Part shown: positions 44,832 to 54,251 of the stretch, piece by piece
How the letters are laid out: every line of letters starts with the position of its first letter
Position numbering within the stretch: the first letter of the stretch is position 1
Source: Sabellastarte sp. h YS-2021
Lineage: Eukaryota; Annelida; Polychaeta; Sabellida; Sabellidae
Reading direction: 5' to 3'
Length of the DNA stretch: 64,000 bases
Assembly (NCBI GenBank): GCA_964017235.1
Contig: OZ024940.1
Span: 27,460,573-27,524,572 of the forward strand
Notes under the pieces: generated by a model
Told to the model about the DNA's origin: nothing
The model's input: the letters and a program-made list of their open reading frames with translations, nothing else
Database searches by the model: none
Made by a program: the position numbers and the translations under genes

Positions 44832-45053
44832 TAAAATTGCAAATTTAATAAGTAAATTAAATTTTTATAAGTTAATACCCTATCCAATGGACAATAGCTT
44901 ATCTGGTCGGCGCAGTCCGGCCTGTCAAACGTCAGAAAAAGACATCCTGTGTCTCCACCGGCTAGGCCGGTCCAGTACTGTGCACTCGCTAGGTGACGTG
45001 TCGTACTTCCTTCCTGTCTAGACAGCGTGACGTCATAGCATCTTTTTCGTTGT
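44832..45053. repeat. DIRS left end with inverted terminal repeat
   Basis: 44872-45053 matches the reverse complement of 51000-51179 (CTATCCAATGGACAATAG, CCACCGGCTAGGCCGGTCCA and CTTCCTTCCTGTCTAGA shared). 44832-44871 is an AT-rich extension that is repeated in inverse orientation in the internal complementary region. Confidence 0.88.
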
Positions 45054-45110
45054 CTAAACCTGTTAGACCCCTAGTAAATTGATAGCGGGGTCGATGGGAG
45101 GGTCTTGTGT

Positions 45111-45210
45111 GTCCATTGGATAGGGTATTAACTTATAAAAATTTAATTTACTTATTAAATTTGCAATTTTATTGCGTGAATACATCCTATCCAATGGACA
45201 ATAGCTGAAT
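45111..45210. repeat. DIRS internal complementary region
   Basis: 45111-45170 is a perfect 60-bp reverse complement of 44833-44892, and 45163-45204 matches the reverse complement of the right end (51160-51193) with few differences. The two parts overlap at the shared AATTTTA, exactly what the reverse complement of a closed circular junction would give. Also creates a strong hairpin with the left end. Confidence 0.85.
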
Positions 45211-45568
45211 AACTACCGCTTGGTTGGCGGGTAAATTACTAGGGACTAAAAACTTGAACTCAAGCTCAGGGATAATACAATTCCCTTTCAAGCCTGGGCA
45301 GACCTTGAAGTCAATACCCTTAAGGCTATGGTCGAATATCATCATCCGGTTATCCGGAGTAGAACCGTCAGAATTGACCTTGCTCCCCCTTTTTTTAACA
45401 GACCTGCTCTGAGGTAGGGGAAGAGAGGGATGAGTTCAGTCCCAAAGAAATAAACCTCCCTGGGGAAGTACATCTGAGAATTGTTTTTTTTTATATTATA
45501 TATGCTTCTTAACTATAGGTACAATATATACAAATATGTACAGCTATTTACATATGTTTAGATCTCCT

Positions 45569-46189
45569 CTAGTTACTGGTCTGTTGGTGGATCTGCTGAG
45601 CAGCTACAACAGGACCAAGATGGTAGAGCTCTGAGTCAGCCCAAGCCACATCCTTCAAATAGAATTGAGTGAAGGTATTATGAGATTTCCAGTGGCAGGC
45701 TGATAAGATCTGCTCTAAGGAAACTCCCGACTGGAAGGCCTTAGAGGCAGCAAAGGCCCCGACATCATGAGCTTTCACTTGATGCAGGGTGTGGGCATGG
45801 TGATCAGAGAGCTCATAGCATAGCATCACAGTTTGTTTGATCCATGAGGAGATAGTGGCAGGTGAGATGTCCTTGTCGAAACCTTTCTTGAAGGAGACAA
45901 AAACTAACTCCTTATTTTGCCTGAGGTCTGAAGTCCTGTCCAAGTAGTAGCGCAGAGCTCTGACTGGACAAAGGGATCTGTCAGACTTGAGGGACTTATC
46001 CAGAGTAGGAGCCAGGGCTGGTATGACCGCAGGGGCTACACTCTCTGGGCCCTCTTTGGCCAGCTGGTTCTTGGAAAGAAAGCTGGGAGATGGAACGAGG
46101 GACACCTTAGACCAGTCCGACTGGTGTCTGATGTTCTTATGCTGCCATGCATGGATCTCACGCCTTCTTTTGCCGGAACCCAGGGCCAA
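45569..46189 (-). CDS. DIRS tyrosine recombinase, catalytic piece
   Basis: 206 codons holding the recombinase catalytic half: first Arg in CPVRALRYYLD, the HxxR box reading KAHDVGAFAAS (Arg replaced by Gly; codons 45758-45769), and the Tyr box CHWKSHNTFTQFYLKD. Recombinases of this family integrate a circular cDNA without target duplication. The HxxR Arg to Gly change should inactivate it. Its start is in another frame (46158-46898). Confidence 0.87.
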   Translation of the reverse strand: MALGSGKRRREIHAWQHKNIRHQSDWSKVSLVPSPSFLSKNQLAKEGPESVAPAVIPALAPTLDKSLKSDRSLCPVRALRYYLDRTSDLRQNKELVFVSFKKGFDKDISPATISSWIKQTVMLCYELSDHHAHTLHQVKAHDVGAFAASKAFQSGVSLEQILSACHWKSHNTFTQFYLKDVAWADSELYHLGPVVAAQQIHQQTSN

Positions 46190-46898
46190 AAGGAAGACAG
46201 TTTTGAAGGTAAGATGCTTCAGGGATGCCTCCCTGAGTTTCGAAAGGAGCCTTTGTCAGCTGGTGTAGTACCAGAGAAAGGTTCCAGGAGGGTATACTCC
46301 TCCGCCCTTTGGGTCTGTCTCTGTGGAAACTATCCAGGAGACGGCTGAGATTATCATCTTTGCTGATATTGACTGTCACATTACCCAGTTTATCAGCAAT
46401 GGCAGACCTGTATCCATCAATGGTGCTGGGCTGCAAGTTCTTGACCTCAAAGAGGTAGAGCAGGAAGTCAGCCACTGATTTCAAAGGTGGTGATTTGAAG
46501 TCCACCTGATTAGTGATACACCACTTTGTAAAAATGGCCCACTTTGCGTCATAGACTGATCTGTTTGATCTTCTTTGAGGAGCCTCAATTCTTGCTGCCA
46601 TTGCCTCAGAGAAGCCCTGTTCTTTGATTGCTGTGGCTCTAGGAGCCATGCATGGAGATTTAGATTTGTCAGATTTCTGTGAGGGATCTGATTGAAGGGC
46701 TGTGTCAACAGATTGGGCAGATTTGGCAGGCTGAGAGGGATTTGACTGGACATGGCCACCAAGTCCCAAAACCAGGGCATGTTGGGCCACCCCGGGGCGA
46801 TCAGAATGAGTCTCTGGCACGGGGAGTCCAGCAGCTTTTCCACCACTTTGCCCAAGATGGCGGTCGGTGGGAAGGCATATGCATACAGATCCTCCCAT
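46158..46898 (-). CDS. DIRS tyrosine recombinase, N-terminal piece
   Basis: Homology runs from about 46600 (RRSNRSVYDAKWAIFTKWCI) through the core-binding SAM-like domain (VADFLLYLFEVKNLQPSTID, GYRSAIADK). A frameshift near 46240 moves the catalytic half to another frame. The first about 90 codons overlap the end of the RT region in a different frame and are probably non-coding in this frame. Confidence 0.8.
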   Translation of the reverse strand: MGGSVCICLPTDRHLGQSGGKAAGLPVPETHSDRPGVAQHALVLGLGGHVQSNPSQPAKSAQSVDTALQSDPSQKSDKSKSPCMAPRATAIKEQGFSEAMAARIEAPQRRSNRSVYDAKWAIFTKWCITNQVDFKSPPLKSVADFLLYLFEVKNLQPSTIDGYRSAIADKLGNVTVNISKDDNLSRLLDSFHRDRPKGRRSIPSWNLSLVLHQLTKAPFETQGGIPEASYLQNCLPFGPGFRQKKA

Positions 46899-48457
46899 GG
46901 CAGAGTGAGTGCATCTACTGCTACAGCCAGGGGGTCCGGAACTGGAGACACAAACTGAGGTAACTTGTGGTTGAACCTCGTGTCAAACAGATCTATTTGA
47001 GGCTGTTGCCATTTGCTGCATATCTTTTGAAACACTTCTGGAAGGAGGGACCACTCTGGATGGTCTGACCCAGCCTGGATAGCTTGTCCGCTATCACATT
47101 TAGATGTCCTGGGATGTGTCGGGCTTTCAGAGTCACTTGTCTCTGGGAACACCAGGTCAAGATTCTCCACAGTAGGGCACACAGTGGGCCCGACCTCATA
47201 CCTCCTTCTTTGTTTATGTAAGCTACTACTGTAGTGTTGTCGGTTGCCACTAGAACTATCTTGCCTACACAGAGATCTTGGAACTCTTTCAAGGCTAGAA
47301 ACACTGCTTTTAACTCCAGATAGTTTATGTGCAGCTGGTTTTCCGGCACTGACCAGGACCCTCTTGCAGTGCACTTGTTTAAGTGAGCGCCCCACCCTTT
47401 TTTTGATGCGTCTGTAAATATTTGCAGAGCATGTTTTACTGGGTGTAATGGTTGACCTTGGAGCACATTGCTTTCCTCCAACCACCATTGTAAGTGCGGG
47501 TGTAGGGACCTGGGTAGAGGGATAATCTGCTCTAAAGATTCCGCTACCCTCCAATTGTTTTTGAGATGCCACTGAATGGGTCTCATATGTAGCCGGCCAA
47601 GGTGATCTTGCTTCTCTGTGGCTGTTAATAAACCTATCAGGGACATTAATTGCCGGACCGGACAGGCTGGCATTGATAAAAGTGTTTGTATTTTGTCCTG
47701 AAGGCTTTGCCACCGGTCCGGTGTCGGTCTGACCCGGGCGGACCTGAGGTCGAACTGGTAACCTACGAAGTTGAAGACTTGCTTTGGTTCCAGTTCTGAT
47801 TTTTCTGTGTTCACCAGCCAACCTAGATCCTGGCACATTTTGACTAGGATCTGGGTATGTAGGAGACAAAGTTGCTTGGATCTGGCTCTCACCAACCAGT
47901 CGTCTAGGTACTGGTGGATCCTTATACCCTTGTGCGGCCATCAGTTTCACCTCTTTTACTAATACAGTGAACTCCATGGGGGCCATGGACAGACCAAAAG
48001 GTAGAGCTTTGAACTGGTAGGTCCGGCCCTGGATATGAAATCTTAGGTATTTCCTGGATTGCTCCTGTATTGGTATGTGGAAGTAGGCGTCTTTGAAGTC
48101 TACTGAGGTGATCCACTCCCCTTGCTGGAGGGATGTCCTGATGGTTTCCAGTGTCTCTATCTTGAATTTCTCCACCTTGAGGAAGAAATTTAGTTTGCTC
48201 AGATCCAGTATTGGTCTCCATTTGTTGTTGGGTTTTGGAACTAGAAAGAGTCGGTTGAAAAACCCCAGAGATGATTGATTTTGGACTACTGCATTTTTGT
48301 CCATAAGCTGATGCAATGCCTCCAACAGGTAGCTGTTCCTGTGAGGATTGGCATAACAGCTATGACTGTGGGAGATCTTGTAAGTTTTGGCCGGGTCCAG
48401 AAGGGGAGGGGGAGGGGAAGGGGAGGCCCGGCTCCCAGATCTAGCCAAGTTTTCCAA
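46481..48457 (-). CDS. DIRS reverse transcriptase and post-RNase H region
   Basis: 658-codon frame that is correct at both ends but not in the middle. The first part is RT: KWRPILDLSKLNFFL, motif A SVDFKDAYFHIPI and motif B LPFGLSMAP, up to about 47935. The last part (46481-46990) encodes QPQIDLFDTRFNHKLPQF, DALTLPWEDLYAYAFPP and LILIAPGWPNMPWFWDL, the region after RNase H in DIRS elements, sometimes annotated as methyltransferase-like. The middle of this frame is a shadow of the RNase H frame. Confidence 0.85.
   Translation of the reverse strand: MENLARSGSRASPSPPPPLLDPAKTYKISHSHSCYANPHRNSYLLEALHQLMDKNAVVQNQSSLGFFNRLFLVPKPNNKWRPILDLSKLNFFLKVEKFKIETLETIRTSLQQGEWITSVDFKDAYFHIPIQEQSRKYLRFHIQGRTYQFKALPFGLSMAPMEFTVLVKEVKLMAAQGYKDPPVPRRLVGESQIQATLSPTYPDPSQNVPGSRLAGEHRKIRTGTKASLQLRRLPVRPQVRPGQTDTGPVAKPSGQNTNTFINASLSGPAINVPDRFINSHREARSPWPATYETHSVASQKQLEGSGIFRADYPSTQVPTPALTMVVGGKQCAPRSTITPSKTCSANIYRRIKKRVGRSLKQVHCKRVLVSAGKPAAHKLSGVKSSVSSLERVPRSLCRQDSSSGNRQHYSSSLHKQRRRYEVGPTVCPTVENLDLVFPETSDSESPTHPRTSKCDSGQAIQAGSDHPEWSLLPEVFQKICSKWQQPQIDLFDTRFNHKLPQFVSPVPDPLAVAVDALTLPWEDLYAYAFPPTAILGKVVEKLLDSPCQRLILIAPGWPNMPWFWDLVAMSSQIPLSLPNLPNLLTQPFNQIPHRNLTNLNLHAWLLEPQQSKNRASLRQWQQELRLLKEDQTDQSMTQSGPFLQSGVSLIRWTSNHHL
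46993..47895 (-). CDS. DIRS RT motif C and RNase H
   Basis: In this frame the RT continues just upstream of the listed start: the YLDDW catalytic motif is at 47896-47910. Then comes the connection region and an RNase H with IFTDASKKGWGAHL (D), INYLELKAVFLAL (E), VATDNTTVVAYI (D) and NVIADKLSR (D). All four catalytic acids are present. Frameshifts near 47930 and 47000 separate it from its partners. Confidence 0.87.
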   Translation of the reverse strand: MVRARSKQLCLLHTQILVKMCQDLGWLVNTEKSELEPKQVFNFVGYQFDLRSARVRPTPDRWQSLQDKIQTLLSMPACPVRQLMSLIGLLTATEKQDHLGRLHMRPIQWHLKNNWRVAESLEQIIPLPRSLHPHLQWWLEESNVLQGQPLHPVKHALQIFTDASKKGWGAHLNKCTARGSWSVPENQLHINYLELKAVFLALKEFQDLCVGKIVLVATDNTTVVAYINKEGGMRSGPLCALLWRILTWCSQRQVTLKARHIPGHLNVIADKLSRLGQTIQSGPSFQKCFKRYAANGNSLK

Positions 48458-48751
48458 AAATTCTGAAGTGTGGTCCCTACAGGAAGACTGTGGTCAACAT
48501 TTGGTACATTTGAAACAGTATTGGCATGAGACAATTGAGTGGCACACAAAACACTTTTCACAGATTTTAATTTGCATTCTCTGACAGGACAACCTACTGG
48601 CCCGGGACTTAAATCTTTCTTTTGTGATTGCCCGGGCGCAGTAGTGACAGAATGAACAACAGGAACTTTTACATTTAAAAAGTCTCTTGTCTGTGAATAA
48701 AGTGGGCTCCCGGCCAGCAGTCGTATTGGGAGCTTGTTTAAACAGTGATTG

Positions 48752-49282
48752 TCATTTGTACGACTGCTGGCCCTTGGCAGGTCGTGAAGAGTAGGAGGTA
48801 GTACGGCCCTTGCCTTTCCAGTACTGTTTCTTCCCAATAGTTTTCCATGCTGGTTTGTCTTGTCGGGACTCTTTACCGCTTGGTTTCTTCTCTACACGTT
48901 CATAAGGATGGTACTGACCTTTATTGTGGTTGGAAGCCGAGTGACTCTTTGACTCAAATTGAGCAATATCCTCTTCCGCACGTTTAATAGTAGCATCAGG
49001 AAAGAGGGTTGAAATGTGTAGAGGGGCTGTTCTCAAGGCAGTAAGTGTGTCCTGTTTGATGCCAGTTCCAAGATGGCTGAGATATGCATCCCGGCGGACT
49101 AAGGTCAAATTACCCATGGTGATGAAGACAAATTCAGATAAGTGTTCCATAGATTTGGCAGCCGCCTGAGAAATGCTTGCATTGAAGTCCATTAAATACT
49201 GTAGTTCCTCTACAGCAGGTGATGTTTTAGCCGACCCTTTGCCTTTCTGATCCGACTTCAGGGCTTTAAGTTGATCTTTCAT
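48752..49282 (-). CDS. DIRS gag-like protein, C-terminal piece
   Basis: 176 codons including AKSMEHLSEFVFITMGNLTL and a Lys/Gly-rich tail (KKQYWKGKGRTTSYSSRP) typical of nucleic-acid-binding gag ends. Downstream, a Cys-rich stretch near 48500-48640 is seen in another frame. Continues from the frame at 49372-50436 after a frameshift near 49375. Confidence 0.7.
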   Translation of the reverse strand: MKDQLKALKSDQKGKGSAKTSPAVEELQYLMDFNASISQAAAKSMEHLSEFVFITMGNLTLVRRDAYLSHLGTGIKQDTLTALRTAPLHISTLFPDATIKRAEEDIAQFESKSHSASNHNKGQYHPYERVEKKPSGKESRQDKPAWKTIGKKQYWKGKGRTTSYSSRPAKGQQSYK

Positions 49283-49371
49283 GTTCTGCTGGACTCTAAC
49301 AATGCAGCGGTTGAAGCTAGCAATTTGGTTGCAGATAATTGAGGCCTCTCTGGCCGACCTTTCCCACCTTC

Positions 49372-50436
49372 TTAAAGTTTCCTGTGAAATTCTACGGGAA
49401 GCAGGGGGGGGGGGGTAGAACCCAGGCCAGTATACCTTGCTATGCGACTGTAACTACTGTTCAGTTTAACTGCATCTGTGTGCCATGAAGAAACTTTGGA
49501 GGAATCAGATTTCTGGTCGGTATGTAGTCCGTACCACTTAGATTGAGAACGTGGTGGTCTGAGGAAAACGTCTTTGGCTAAGCCTCCAGCTTCCGACCCT
49601 CTGGAAGGATAACCTTCAGATAGAGTCAAGTTGAGTTTTGAAAGTTTCTTACATAGCCATTCTTCTGTAGGCATCTTGATGGACACTTTGCCCGGAGTTA
49701 TGGCCTTGGGGCTGGCGAAAGGGTTATCTTCTGCTGTGGTGGTAGAACTGTCAACCTCTGGAATATGGGTCCAGCCCATATAAGAGCAGATACCTTGCAT
49801 AGTGTCCCGGTAGTTCTGCTCTTCCGACACTGGTTGGTCCTGATCAATAACAGAGTGTTCAGGGTCCTCGGATAATTCGCCTTCCTCAGCATATAAATCT
49901 AAGGGGGGCCTGTCCGACAAGTCGCTTCCGGCCTCTGATGAAAAACTGGAGATACTGTCCTGTCTAGCTCTATGAAGTGCAGGTGAAGTAGAGTCTGCTG
50001 TATCTGAAGGCATAGGCCGGTCGGTAGGAGGGGGTCGGTGAGCACCCTGTTGAATATGAGGTGGATCAGTGAAATTATCCGGCTGCAGATTAGGTCGGTC
50101 TGTCTTGGTTTGACTGGCAGGCTGATGCGTTGCAGAAGAGCCCTGTCCAGGAAACCTAGTAGAAGAAGCAGGTCGGCTGGTTTTAGTTTGACTGGCCAGC
50201 TGATGCTTAGTAGCAGAGGAGCCCGTACCAGGAAACTTAGTTGTTGAAGACTGTTGACTGATCAATGCTTTACTGGTCGGCTGATGCCTTTCGGCAGAGA
50301 AGCCAGTTCCAGGAAGTGTAGATGAAGTGGAAGGTCGGATAAAAGGTTCAGAAGTATCCTCCACAGAAAATGGAGGTGAGTGAGTCGGAGTCACTTTCAC
50401 ATCAGCAGAGAACTTAGGCTCAAAATTCTTAGCCAT
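49372..50436 (-). CDS. DIRS gag-like protein, middle piece
   Basis: 354 codons, low-complexity Ser/Thr/Pro-rich with three repeats of a LPGTGFSAERHQPTSKALIS-like segment, then an acidic stretch (LYAEEGELSEDPE). No enzymatic motif. The frame is open upstream of its first Met to about 50575, joining the N-terminal piece. Confidence 0.68.
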   Translation of the reverse strand: MAKNFEPKFSADVKVTPTHSPPFSVEDTSEPFIRPSTSSTLPGTGFSAERHQPTSKALISQQSSTTKFPGTGSSATKHQLASQTKTSRPASSTRFPGQGSSATHQPASQTKTDRPNLQPDNFTDPPHIQQGAHRPPPTDRPMPSDTADSTSPALHRARQDSISSFSSEAGSDLSDRPPLDLYAEEGELSEDPEHSVIDQDQPVSEEQNYRDTMQGICSYMGWTHIPEVDSSTTTAEDNPFASPKAITPGKVSIKMPTEEWLCKKLSKLNLTLSEGYPSRGSEAGGLAKDVFLRPPRSQSKWYGLHTDQKSDSSKVSSWHTDAVKLNSSYSRIARYTGLGSTPPPLLPVEFHRKL

Positions 50437-50566
50437 AATGAGGGCTTCCAGTCGGTTGAACCGTTCTGACCACTTGCTGTCTAAATCTGCTATCTTGTCG
50501 TCAGTGGAACTTTGAGGAGGTTTAGAAACAGTAGAAGAGGAAGATTTGTCTTTCTTACCGACTTTC

Positions 50567-50911
50567 TTAAGGTCCTTTTTTAGCCTTCTTATCTGGCGGG
50601 GCCTCAGTAGGTGATTTAGAAGAAGATTGTTTCTCTATAGGCCCAATAACGGACACATTAGCCAGATCAATGAGTTCCTCACTTTCCTTTGCTGGAGTTG
50701 ATTCTAATTTCTTGGCTTCCCTCTTTTCTTTTTTAATCCTGTATGAGGGGGTGGCAAGCTGAAGGCGTTGTTCTTCAGAGAAGGCATTGCAAATTTTTAA
50801 CACAGTCATCAGACCCCTTACCCTTCTCGCGACATCTTGCACAAAAGCATGTGAGTCAAAGTTCGCCATTGCATGGCCACAGCTCCCTCTACGTTGTCCA
50901 GGAGACGACAT
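50567..50911 (-). CDS. DIRS gag-like protein, N-terminal piece
   Basis: Starts at ATG 50911 (MSSPGQRRGSCGHAMANFDS) just inside the right ITR. Includes FVQDVARRVRGLMTVLKICN and a Lys/Glu-rich region. The stop at 50567 follows a Lys-rich run and the protein seems to continue in another frame, so a frameshift is likely. Confidence 0.65.
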   Translation of the reverse strand: MSSPGQRRGSCGHAMANFDSHAFVQDVARRVRGLMTVLKICNAFSEEQRLQLATPSYRIKKEKREAKKLESTPAKESEELIDLANVSVIGPIEKQSSSKSPTEAPPDKKAKKGP

Positions 50912-50999
50912 GATAGTTCTAATATGTGATGAACACAAATAAAAATGAAGACGATACAAAATTCTTGAGGAAAAGCTGATAAAAAACAGTTATGCGCCA

Positions 51000-51193
51000 A
51001 ACGAAAAAGATGCTATGATGTCACGCTATCTAGACAGGAAGGAAGTACGACAAGCCACCTAGCGAGTGCACAGTACTGGACCGGCCTAGCCGGTGGAGAC
51101 ACAGGACGTCTTTTTCTGACCTTTAGCGGGCTGGTCTGCGCCGACCGGATAACCTATTGTCCATTGGATAGGATGTATTAACACAATAAAATT
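51000..51193. repeat. DIRS right end with inverted terminal repeat
   Basis: Reverse complement of 44872-45053 over about 180 bp with scattered differences, followed by an AACACAATAAAATT end. Confidence 0.88.
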
Positions 51194-51317
51194 TCAGTTT
51201 GTTGTGATTTTAAACTATCATATTTTGAAAATATTCCAACAAACAAAATCTTGAAACTTAAAACAATAATCATGATCGCATCCGTAAAAAATGACATATT
51301 TAAGTTACCGCCTTTAC

Positions 51318-52043
51318 CTGTTGTAATAAATTGTGTAGTTGCTCTTGTAGACTGATCAGCTTCAGTTCTTTGTTCAGCTGTGCTCTGATCAGTTGCAGTT
51401 GTTTGTTCAGCTATACTCTGATCAGTTGAAGTAGTTTCTTCTGCTGTACTTTGATCAGTTGAAGTAGTTTGTTCAGCTATACTCTGAACAGTTGAATTAT
51501 TTTTTTCTGCTGTAGTCTGATCACTCGTAGATGATTGTTCATCTGTGGTCAGATTTGTTACAGTTGTTGGAACAACAGTGGTATGATCAGTTGCAGTAGT
51601 TGGTTCATTAATGATCTGGTTACTTACAGATGTTTGGTCAGCTGTGGTCTGATCAGTTATAGTAGTCTGTTCAGCTATGGTTTGGTCGCTTGCAGTTGTT
51701 TGTTCATCTGTTGTGTCATAAATGACAGTCGCTTGTTCAACAGTAGTCTGATCAGTTAAAGGTATTAGTTTAGTAATGGTCTGATTAACTGCAGATGTTT
51801 GCTCATCTGTGGTCTGGTCAGTTGCAATATTTTGTTCAGCTGTGGTTTGATCCATTGCAGAAGTTTGCCCAGCTGTCGTGTGATCAGTGGCCTGAGTAGT
51901 CTGATCAGTTACAGTTGTCAGTTTAGCTGTGGATTGATCAGTTGTGGTTGATTGTTCTGTTGGATTCAATAAAGCAGTAGTCTCAGTAGTATTTGGCCCT
52001 TCACCTGTTATCTGTTCAGATGTTGTTTCTACACTTGGGACAT
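51318..52043 (-). CDS. Host gene exon, Thr/Gln-rich mucin repeat
   Basis: 726-base exon of 242 codons: about fifteen degenerate repeats around TDQTTAEQTT. High Thr/Ser content predicts dense O-glycosylation, forming a stalk between the EGF array and the SEA domain. Donor GTAAAG at its 3' end and acceptor TTTTCAG at its 5' end; phase 1 at both ends. A few N-x-T sites (VNQT, SNQI-type variants) are also present. Confidence 0.88.
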
Positions 52044-52481
52044 CTGAAAATATTGGAGAGCAACAGAAATTGTGTATTTTTAAAATTTGCTGCTGGGTTG
52101 CAGTATTACAGATGTTATGACCTTTTCTGTCCATATGTAAGTTTTATTTAAATGAGAAAATTTTCTGATAACAAAGGTGAGTGTTCATTATGATGTCAGT
52201 GATAACTTATATTGTTCAACTACAACCCCAAGTTCTACTTTAAAACCTGTGGAGCAGATCTTTAGAATTTCACGGACAGCTAGCCACTGGTGATGAATAC
52301 AGTTTGTACTATATCTTTTTGCTGTGTACTAAATTTATAAAGGGATCCTACTTTTACAGTTTAATATTTTGGGGAGTGAGAAAAATTTGTGCAGTATAAA
52401 GGTTTTGCGGCATGACACTGATGACATGTGTAGAACAAATAATGTAAATAGGCTTAAACTATACTTGTGTTAAATACTGAC

Positions 52482-52652
52482 CTATTACCACTGTGGTTAT
52501 GCTGGGTGTTATGGTAGAAGCGGTGACAGCAACCTTCTGTACATCACAATTAGCCCCAGTAAAAGTATCTGCGCATGTGCACTTGTAACTGTTGACCTGA
52601 TCAACACATGTTCCACCATTTTGACAAGGGTCTCCAATACAATCATCAATGT
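52482..52652 (-). CDS. Host gene exon, calcium-binding EGF plus linker
   Basis: Encodes DIDDCIGDPCQNGGTCVDQV and NSYKCTCADTFTGANCD, a complete six-Cys EGF module, then a Thr/Val-rich linker (VTASTITPSITTVVI) leading to the mucin exon. Confidence 0.9.
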
Positions 52653-53285
52653 CTGGGAAAAACAGTGAAAACAGGATACTCTTGCGTGAATGTTTACGAA
52701 TTGTTTTATACAATATTGCGTAACTACTTTAGATCAAAAGTGCTGCTTGAGTGGCAAGAGTTTGGCAATTAATAACATAGGCCTTATCTTTCAAGTCTTG
52801 GGTTTGAATTCAGCTGGAGAAAATGTGAGATACAACTATGACTTACAATAATAGTCTGTCTTGCATTACTTAAGAGTCACTTAGAATGTGACCACATTGT
52901 TGTTACTTAGACTTTCTGAGTAACACCCATGGCCTCAAGGATGAGGGTCAGGTGATTAAATACGAATACAACGACCAGGTTCAGCATAATGTAAGTATAA
53001 CTGGAAGTACATATCAAGTATACTACAAAAATTTGCATTTGAATGTGTAAAGTTACTTCAAACTATAATTTAAGAGGGTTAGGTTTAATGTGTATATTTA
53101 ATCATATTACCTCTGATATTTGTGTATAAAACAGACTGAAGGTCTTTTAACATTGTGCAGATTCATGCACATGAAAAAAATGAACACAGGGGATAAATGG
53201 ATGAAATAAATATGTCTACATCTCAGTGCAGTTGTGAAGATTAATGTAAAATGATATAGATGTTGATAAAAATAATATATATTAC

Positions 53286-53399
53286 CTTTTTCACAATTTG
53301 TGCCACTGTAACCATCAGTGCAAGTGCAGCTGTACTCATTTTCTAAATTAGTACACTTTGCATCATTTTGACAAGGATTAGAGGCACACTCGTTGATAT
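53286..53399 (-). CDS. Host gene exon, calcium-binding EGF
   Basis: Encodes [20 protein letters not shown] and [18 protein letters not shown]: one six-Cys EGF module, phase 1 at both ends. Confidence 0.9.
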
Positions 53400-54098
53400 C
53401 TACAAAAATAAGAGCATAAAATGTTTTATGCATCATCTTTGCAGTTTACAGTTTCTAAGCACTAGTTATTTGTCTCAGTTTCCAATATGGTGCTTGGTAG
53501 GAACTAGTGCTGTAAGTCATGAAGAAATACTAGAGTCGATGTGTTGGAACTAATAGGTGAAGGTGAACCGACAAAAGTCGCACTAGTGTTGATCAAGGAC
53601 TTCGGAAGAAATATTAATTAGTCGCTTTTAAATAAAAAACGGATTTTTGTAGTTTGATCTTTGACCCTAGCCAACAAAGTACTAAATCTCGTGAGACTTT
53701 ATATTTGCGGTTAAAAAATTGAGGGAAGCAGCCATTGTTGTTTCCACGTGAAAGCCGTGACAACTTAAAAATGTGATTGCTTTCTTTAAAAATACTAATT
53801 ATCATAAGATTTATAAGGTAGGTAATATATTGGTGTACTATAAAGGTTTTGATGAAAAATCAATTTTTATAATGTATGAACCCACACGTCGTAATTTCAA
53901 CACTCACGGCCGACTACGACCAAGTCGAGCCGCGTCATTACTGCACTAGTAGGTACTCAGATTTTGAGCAGGTAGGTGTCACATTTTATTCCTGGGTAAT
54001 GCCAAAGTATTATTCAGATCAAATTTTAACAAGATAAAAAATATAACAAAAGGAGGGACATTGTGCTAAAAAAACTTTGCTTTGTAAAATATATTTAC
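53400..54098 (-). other. Intron of the host gene
   Basis: No exon or recognisable repeat is visible between the two EGF exons. Confidence 0.5.
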
Positions 54099-54251
54099 CT
54101 TCACAGACCACACTGTTGGCAGAAGATAACTGGTATCCGTCCTGACAGACACAGTAGAAAGAACCCAGAGTGTTGGTGCAGTTTATTGTGGTGTCTCTGT
54201 CACAGGTATTATTACGGTCACATTCATTTATGTCGTCCGCACAATAAGGAC
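54099..54251 (-). CDS. Host gene exon, calcium-binding EGF
   Basis: Encodes GPYCADDINECDRNNTCDRD and TTINCTNTLGSFYCVCQDGY with six-Cys spacing plus two residues completing the preceding module. Confidence 0.9.

Larger units (their letters stand above)
44832..51193 (-). mobile_element. DIRS-like tyrosine-recombinase retrotransposon
   Basis: A 6.36-kb element on the minus strand, same sense as the host gene, lying in the intron between the mucin and SEA exons. Order along the element: gag-like, RT, RNase H, tyrosine recombinase, with inverted terminal repeats and an internal complementary region instead of LTRs or target duplication: the DIRS hallmark. A 7-base TAAAATT stands at both outer edges (44832-44838 and 51187-51193), and the internal complementary region reproduces the junction of the two ends across one TAAAATT. 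Every ORF is frameshifted, so the copy is inactive. Confidence 0.9.

Noticed and set aside
45987-46963. Plus-strand ORFs of 70-94 codons across the DIRS element
   Set aside because: They lie antisense to recognisable recombinase and RT-region frames.
51535-51759. Plus-strand Cys/Ser-rich ORF
   Set aside because: It is the antisense of the Thr/Gln-rich mucin exon, whose splice sites and phase are well supported.
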